A DNA stretch of 11,197 nucleotides. It comes from Bacteroidota bacterium. Its GTDB lineage: Bacteria > Bacteroidota > UBA10030 > UBA6906. The notes under the pieces were generated by a model. It saw only the letters and a list, made by a program, of their open reading frames with translations. It was not told the origin of the DNA and did no database searches. The DNA is taken from NCBI GenBank assembly GCA_016844425.1, contig JAERML010000059.1, positions 1 to 11,197 on the forward strand, given 5' to 3'. Shown piece by piece: positions 7,377 through 11,197 of the stretch (its first letter is position 1; every line of letters begins with the position of its first letter). Both the position numbers and the translations under genes were made by a program.

Positions 7377-8669
7377 ATGGATCCGTACGCAAAGGCCATT
7401 TATCAAGAGCCAGCACCGCCAATGGACAGGGAAAACCCATTGGAGTCGATGATGAAGCGTTTTGATGTTGCGGCAGAAATTCTGGGATTGGAGCGAGGCG
7501 TGTATGAATATTTGAAAACCCCCGTCCGGCAACACATCGTTTCCATTCCGATACAGATGGACGATGGGAGGATCGAGATATTCATGGGATATCGTGTCAT
7601 TCACAATGACGTTATGGGACCCTCCAAAGGGGGTATCAGATATGCCCCGGACGTTACGCTCGACGAGGTGAAAGCCCTTGCAGCGTGGATGACATGGAAG
7701 TGTGCCGTAGTGAATATCCCCTTTGGGGGAGCAAAGGGAGGTGTTCGTTGTGACCCGAGCAAGTTGACCCGCGTCGAGATAGAGAAAATCACTCGTCGGT
7801 ACACTGCAAATCTGATGGACGTGTTCGGCCCGGACAAAGACGTGCCCGCCCCCGACATGAACACGAACGAACAGACGATGGCGTGGGTGATGGATACGTA
7901 CAGCATGCACAGCCGAAGGACGGAAAATGCCGTGGTGACAGGCAAACCATTGATTTTGGGTGGTTCCCTCGGACGACGCGAAGCAACAGGACGGGGTGTC
8001 ATGGTAAACACGCTGTCGGCACTTGACAAAATCAAGATGGCACCCCAAAACACGACTGTGGCAGTACAGGGCTTTGGCAATGTTGGATCTATTTCTGCGA
8101 GGCTTCTTGAGGAGCAAGGTTGCAAGGTGGTGGCAATTAGCGATGTGTCCGGCGGATACTATAACAAGACCGGAATTGATGTGAAGGGGGCCATCGCCTA
8201 CGTGGAGAAACACAAGACGTTGCACGGCTGGAAGGGAGGCGATCCGATATCCCAAGTGGAACTTCTCGAAGGCGAATGCGACGTGCTTGTGCCCGCAGCA
8301 AAAGAGGATCAGATCATTCCGCAGGTTGCGAGGAAGATCAAGGCAAAGATCATTACCGAAGGGGCTAACGGCCCGACAACCGCGAAGGCAGATCCGATTC
8401 TCCAGGATAAGGGGATCATGGTGATTCCTGATATCCTCGCCAACTCGGGCGGAGTGACCGTCTCTTACTTTGAGTGGGTACAGGACCGCGTCGGATATTT
8501 CTGGAGTGAACAGCGCGTGAACCGCCGATTGGACCGGATGATGCGGACTGCATTCGATGCGGTCTATGAAACGGCGGAAAAGCACAAGGTAACCATGCGC
8601 ATCGGCGCGTATATTCTCGCAATCGACAAGGTTGCCAAGACGTTGAAAGTCCGTGGTATTTATGCCTAG
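7377..8669 (+). CDS. gdhA: Glutamate dehydrogenase (Glu/Leu/Phe/Val dehydrogenase family)
   Basis: 430 residues, a full-length hexameric-type glutamate dehydrogenase, interconverting glutamate with 2-oxoglutarate plus ammonia using NAD(P). The N-terminal domain has K84 in MGPSKGGIRY, K108 in AAWMTWKCAVV, catalytic K120 in PFGGAKGGV, and the catalytic Asp D160 in VPAPDMNTN. All four sit exactly five residues before the Clostridium symbiosum enzyme positions K89, K113, K125 and D165. The Rossmann domain has VAVQGFGNVGS (GxGxxG at 232-237) and ends its second strand in AISDVSGG (D256); this does not settle NAD versus NADP use. Family-typical ITEGANGPTT and ILANSGGVTVSYFEW motifs follow. The gene lacks TTA, CTA and TCA codons throughout, which leaves the opposite strand open in register. 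An envelope-protein gene begins 6 nt downstream. The related leucine and valine dehydrogenases are shorter, so GDH is the better call. Confidence 0.96.
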   Translation: MDPYAKAIYQEPAPPMDRENPLESMMKRFDVAAEILGLERGVYEYLKTPVRQHIVSIPIQMDDGRIEIFMGYRVIHNDVMGPSKGGIRYAPDVTLDEVKALAAWMTWKCAVVNIPFGGAKGGVRCDPSKLTRVEIEKITRRYTANLMDVFGPDKDVPAPDMNTNEQTMAWVMDTYSMHSRRTENAVVTGKPLILGGSLGRREATGRGVMVNTLSALDKIKMAPQNTTVAVQGFGNVGSISARLLEEQGCKVVAISDVSGGYYNKTGIDVKGAIAYVEKHKTLHGWKGGDPISQVELLEGECDVLVPAAKEDQIIPQVARKIKAKIITEGANGPTTAKADPILQDKGIMVIPDILANSGGVTVSYFEWVQDRVGYFWSEQRVNRRLDRMMRTAFDAVYETAEKHKVTMRIGAYILAIDKVAKTLKVRGIYA

Positions 8670-8672
8670 GAG
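8668..8672 (+). promoter_or_regulatory. SD overlapping the gdhA stop codon
   Basis: AGGAG overlaps the TAG stop of gdhA (8667-8669) and lies only 3 nt from the GTG at 8676. The ATG at 8674 is followed at once by TGA, so it cannot be the start. A second in-frame GTG at 8691 has AAGGGA (8682-8687) at a similar short distance. The exact start of the next gene is therefore uncertain, but coupling to gdhA translation is likely. Confidence 0.5.
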
Positions 8673-8675
8673 CAT

Positions 8676-9314
8676 GTGATCAAGGGACTTGTGGAGTCAC
8701 TCCTGCATCAGGTTCGCGCAGCAACTCTCTCGACGGTGTGTCTTGTGGGGATCGCCCATGGGCAAGACAACGAGGTGCTCGCAGTCCCGAACCTCGAAAT
8801 CATGCGGTTGCTCGGTGAGAGGGTCGCGGATGCAGTGGGAAAGCAAATTGGCGAGGGCGACTCAATTCAGTTGCTGATACTCCCGCAGGATCGGAGTTGG
8901 TATCTGGAGTCATCAATCGTACGAGGCCTTCTGAATCGAAGCTTTCCATCGACGGAATCTTCTTCCGCGAGATTCCATGCCGAGTTTGGCCAGAAGATGC
9001 TACGCGTCATTTATGGTGATATCCGACGGGATGGATTCCTCGGGCGAAAGGTTGTCTCGAGGACCGTGCAAGTGACTTTGAGTGCGAAAGTTGTGGATCG
9101 ACACACAGGAATCATTGTCGTCATAAGGGACTTTGCCGACGAAGCAACTGACACCATTGCTTTGTCACAAATACAAGAAGTGGAGAATCCGAACATTCTT
9201 GTGACGCGCGGGGTATTGCCCCCGGAGGGCTTCTTCGCGAACCTGGTGGAACCGTTAGTCGTCATTGGCTCAATTGCGGTGGCCGTGTACCTTTTGTTCC
9301 ATGTACGGAGCTGA
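8676..9314 (+). CDS. Exported protein of unknown function with C-terminal membrane helix
   Basis: 212 residues from GTG 8676; a GTG at 8691 would shorten it by five. The N terminus looks like a signal peptide: basic residues at K3 and R14, a hydrophobic stretch at about 15-27, and possible cleavage near AHG-Q (29/30). There is no acceptable lipobox at C22 because Val precedes it. The body (30-188) is presumably periplasmic. A segment with alternating strands and a D-x-x-T-G turn (VTLSAKVVDRHTGIIVV, about 130-147) resembles the pattern of CsgG/FlgO/LpoB-like envelope proteins, but this is too weak to name a family. A hydrophobic helix at about 194-208 followed by HVRS suggests a C-terminal anchor. 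The gene follows gdhA by 6 nt and precedes the capA-like gene by 21 nt, so it is probably part of the gdhA-bamD operon. I do not recognise it by name. Confidence 0.8.
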   Translation: MIKGLVESLLHQVRAATLSTVCLVGIAHGQDNEVLAVPNLEIMRLLGERVADAVGKQIGEGDSIQLLILPQDRSWYLESSIVRGLLNRSFPSTESSSARFHAEFGQKMLRVIYGDIRRDGFLGRKVVSRTVQVTLSAKVVDRHTGIIVVIRDFADEATDTIALSQIQEVENPNILVTRGVLPPEGFFANLVEPLVVIGSIAVAVYLLFHVRS

Positions 9315-9320
9315 AAGAGG

Positions 9321-9329
9321 GGGGAAGGA
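9321..9329 (+). promoter_or_regulatory. Strong SD for the capA-like gene
   Basis: GGGGAAGGA ends 6 nt before the GTG at 9336. It fixes that GTG as the start and is the best-placed ribosome binding site in the window. Confidence 0.65.
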
Positions 9330-9335
9330 AACATA

Positions 9336-10406
9336 GTGACACGTTTGCTCGTTGGCTTTGGACTAGTGGGCGTTGCTTGGCTTACGATAGGATCGTTCCG
9401 AGCTGATTTTTCTGGCGACTCTTCGAATCCAGCAACGGTGGGAGCCGCCTTCCAGCAGACAGAGCGTTCAATTGAACTACTTGCTGTTGGTGATGTGAAC
9501 TTGGGGAGGATTGTCGGCCAGCAGATCCTCCGTGGTGATACGTTGTTTCCGTTTGTCTTTGCAGTGGACACGTTTGCCCGTCGAGATATTGTTTTTGCGA
9601 ACCTGGAATCGCAGCTGTCCGATCAGGGCGGGGAGACGCAGGATCCAGAAAACAACTTGATCTTTACAGGGCCTCCGGGGGGTGCATCGTCGTTGAGGCT
9701 TGGAGGTGTAACGGTTGTGTCCACCGCAAACAACCACGCGCTTGACTATGGCGTGCGGGCGCTGAAAGAAACAATTCGTTACCTTCGCGGTGCGGGGGTC
9801 GCGTTTGCAGGGACGGCCGAAGATTCTTTGCAGCTGTACGTTCCGGTGGTCGTAACAAGGAACGACATCCGCGTCGCGTTGTTCGCGGTAACGGATGTGA
9901 TGAATATTGAAGACCCGATGTGGAAACGACATGTAGCGGAGGCCGACACGGGAAAATTGTTGCCTCAAGTACGCGCATACAGAGATTCGGTCGATTTCAT
10001 CATCATCAGCTATCATGGCGGTGAAGAGTATGTTGACACACCAACCCGGCGAACGCGCGACTTCGCTGCCCAGGTGATACGGGGGGGAGCGGATCTGTTC
10101 CTTGGTCACCATCCGCATGTACCGTATGGTGTGGAGGACGTAGACGGCAAGTACATCGTTCACTCGTTAGGCAACTTTGTTTTCCGGCAGCCAGATCTGT
10201 ATTGGACTCAACGTAGCTTTGCATTCAGCGCAACATTAACGAAAGATTCCGCAGGCACACGCATTGTGGCGTTCCGCTGTTTGCCCGTTCTGGCCGGCGT
10301 CCAGCCGGCATTTGCCGATGGCGCGGAAGCAGCGCGTATTCAAGAAAGGACTGAACGACTATCATCACGTACAACATTGACACAGATCGCATGGCAAGGA
10401 CATTAG
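9336..10406 (+). CDS. CapA family protein (PGA_cap metallophosphatase-like), membrane-anchored
   Basis: 356 residues, starting at GTG 9336 behind a good SD. Residues 4-20 form a hydrophobic N-terminal segment, an uncleaved anchor or signal peptide, so the catalytic domain should lie in the periplasm. The CapA/PgsA-type domain spans about 46-300 with the conserved motif series: AVGDVNLGR (D53), VFANLESQLS (N89, E91), STANNHALDYG (N133, H134), IISYHGGEEY (H227), FLGHHPHV (H258, H259, H261) and HSLGNFVF (N280). These are the presumed metal-binding residues of the calcineurin-like fold. Family members are linked to poly-gamma-glutamate capsule synthesis, but many occur without capsule genes, and no pgsB/C or capB/C partner is seen here. 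The gene lies 21 nt after the exported unknown and overlaps bamD by 16 nt, which points to an envelope role. The exact substrate is unknown. Confidence 0.92.
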   Translation: MTRLLVGFGLVGVAWLTIGSFRADFSGDSSNPATVGAAFQQTERSIELLAVGDVNLGRIVGQQILRGDTLFPFVFAVDTFARRDIVFANLESQLSDQGGETQDPENNLIFTGPPGGASSLRLGGVTVVSTANNHALDYGVRALKETIRYLRGAGVAFAGTAEDSLQLYVPVVVTRNDIRVALFAVTDVMNIEDPMWKRHVAEADTGKLLPQVRAYRDSVDFIIISYHGGEEYVDTPTRRTRDFAAQVIRGGADLFLGHHPHVPYGVEDVDGKYIVHSLGNFVFRQPDLYWTQRSFAFSATLTKDSAGTRIVAFRCLPVLAGVQPAFADGAEAARIQERTERLSSRTTLTQIAWQGH

Positions 10407-11197
10407 GTGTTGCCTTTCTTTTCTCCGTTGTTCTGGGTCTCGTCGGGTGCGGTTCGAGCGAAGAGGTCACCTCCCTCACGGCCGAACAGCGGTTCGAGCA
10501 CGCAAAGGGATTGTTCGACGATGAAGATTACGTCGAAGCCATCAGCGAGTTCACTGTTGTGACCCTCCAATTTCCCGGGAGCGCTTTCGCTGATGATGCG
10601 CAATTCTACCTAGGCGAGTGTCGGTTTCGTCGCGGCGAGTATCTCCTGGCTGCCTTTGAATACCAAACACTCCGGCGAAACATGCCCGCAAGTCCCCTTG
10701 TGCCAGAAGCTCAATACAAGCTGGGGCTTTCTTATTACCAGCTCTCCCCCAAGTCCCCGCTTGATCAACAATACACAAAAAAGGCGATCGAGGAGCTCCA
10801 GGCTTTTGTGGAGTACTACCCTGCCAACGAACATGTCCCCGACGCGGAAGGAAAGATTAAGGAGCTGAACACGCGACTGGCCAAGAAGCAATTTGAGACC
10901 GCCCAACTCTATGCAACCATGGAGTACTACAAGGCATCTCTTTTCTGTTATGATGATGTTATTGAACGGTACCACGACACCGAGTATGCTCCCCTTGCAC
11001 TTTTGGGTAAGGCCGAAGTATTCATGTCACGGCGTAAGTACAAGGATGCCTATGCTGAGATCACGCGGTTTTTGGAACGCTACCCAAACAGTATCCTTCG
11101 TTCCCGTGCGGACAAGCTAAAAGCGGCCATTGAGGAACACATGCTGAATGAGCCGGAACGATCTCAGAGTGTTTCCGGAAAGGATTCCAGGGCAGGG
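10391..11197 (+). CDS. bamD: Outer-membrane assembly lipoprotein BamD, 3' end outside window
   Basis: 269 codons are visible with no stop before the right edge. BamD is a TPR lipoprotein of the BAM complex, which folds beta-barrel proteins into the outer membrane from its periplasmic face. The N terminus has R3, a hydrophobic core (5-18) and a lipobox LVGC with Cys20 as the predicted lipidated residue. Helical TPR-like repeats follow at roughly 30-62, 66-100, 102-150, 175-210 and 210-245. Typical BamD features are the F-x-x-A-x-x-x-x-D-x-x-Y-x-x-A-I opening and repeated YP or FP-x-S helix ends (LQFPGS, ERYPNS). E. coli BamD has 245 residues, so nearly all the domain is present. The last 20 or so residues are polar, like a tail. 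The start at ATG 10391 is fixed by an in-frame TGA at 10352-10354. The first 16 nt overlap the end of the capA-like gene and no SD is seen, so translation is probably coupled. Confidence 0.9.
   Translation, partial: MARTLGVAFLFSVVLGLVGCGSSEEVTSLTAEQRFEHAKGLFDDEDYVEAISEFTVVTLQFPGSAFADDAQFYLGECRFRRGEYLLAAFEYQTLRRNMPASPLVPEAQYKLGLSYYQLSPKSPLDQQYTKKAIEELQAFVEYYPANEHVPDAEGKIKELNTRLAKKQFETAQLYATMEYYKASLFCYDDVIERYHDTEYAPLALLGKAEVFMSRRKYKDAYAEITRFLERYPNSILRSRADKLKAAIEEHMLNEPERSQSVSGKDSRAG

Noticed and set aside
7032..8675. 547-codon open frame on the minus strand covering all of gdhA
   Set aside because: It lies in exact codon register with gdhA and stays open because gdhA uses no TTA, CTA or TCA codons. 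Its translation is rich in His, Cys and Arg and shows no domain. It continues into the hydrolase gene in a different register by chance.
9477..10163. 228-codon minus-strand frame opposite the capA-like gene
   Set aside because: The plus strand carries the full CapA motif series, and the minus translation looks like low-complexity shadow sequence.
10656..11120. Two short plus-strand frames (10656-10868 and 10893-11120)
   Set aside because: Both lie within bamD in another frame; bamD has a lipobox, TPR repeats and a continuous frame to the window edge.

Overview
The window is a densely coding stretch with seven genes, all on the + strand. The largest gap between genes is about 125 bp. No tRNA, rRNA, CRISPR array, insertion sequence or phage gene is visible. 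The gene content (a BamD lipoprotein, so an outer membrane; a very large PAS/GAF kinase; a response regulator with a histidine-kinase-like tail) suggests a Gram-negative bacterium, probably of the Bacteroidota/Chlorobiota/Ignavibacteriota (FCB) group. The lineage is inferred from how the proteins read and was not tested by any search.

Region 1 (1-6328) is a signalling module. A giant histidine kinase of at least 1862 residues, probably cut by the left edge, carries about seven PAS and four GAF domains ahead of a phytochrome-type HisKA/HATPase_c core. It has no obvious membrane segment. After 39 bp comes a response regulator with an intact receiver domain. Its C-terminal half looks like a histidine-kinase dimerisation helix pair, but the phosphoacceptor His is replaced by Gln. 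No DNA-binding domain is present, so the pair probably signals through protein contacts.

Region 2 (6329-8669) is nitrogen metabolism. It holds a stand-alone carbon-nitrogen hydrolase that resembles the glutaminase domain of NAD+ synthetase, then, after a 125-bp spacer, a complete glutamate dehydrogenase. The spacer contains a weak terminator-like hairpin, a 12-bp perfect palindrome and a distant Shine-Dalgarno (SD) sequence. It is the most likely place for a transcription boundary.

Region 3 (8676-11197) is cell envelope. An unrecognised exported protein with a C-terminal membrane helix follows gdhA by 6 bp. Next come a membrane-anchored CapA-family metallophosphatase-like protein and the outer-membrane assembly lipoprotein BamD, which overlaps the end of the capA-like gene by 16 bp and runs off the right edge. 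The tight spacing from gdhA to bamD suggests one operon.

Nothing in the window is clearly a new defence or mobile system. The most unusual item is the pairing of the giant kinase with a response regulator that carries a degenerate kinase dimerisation domain.
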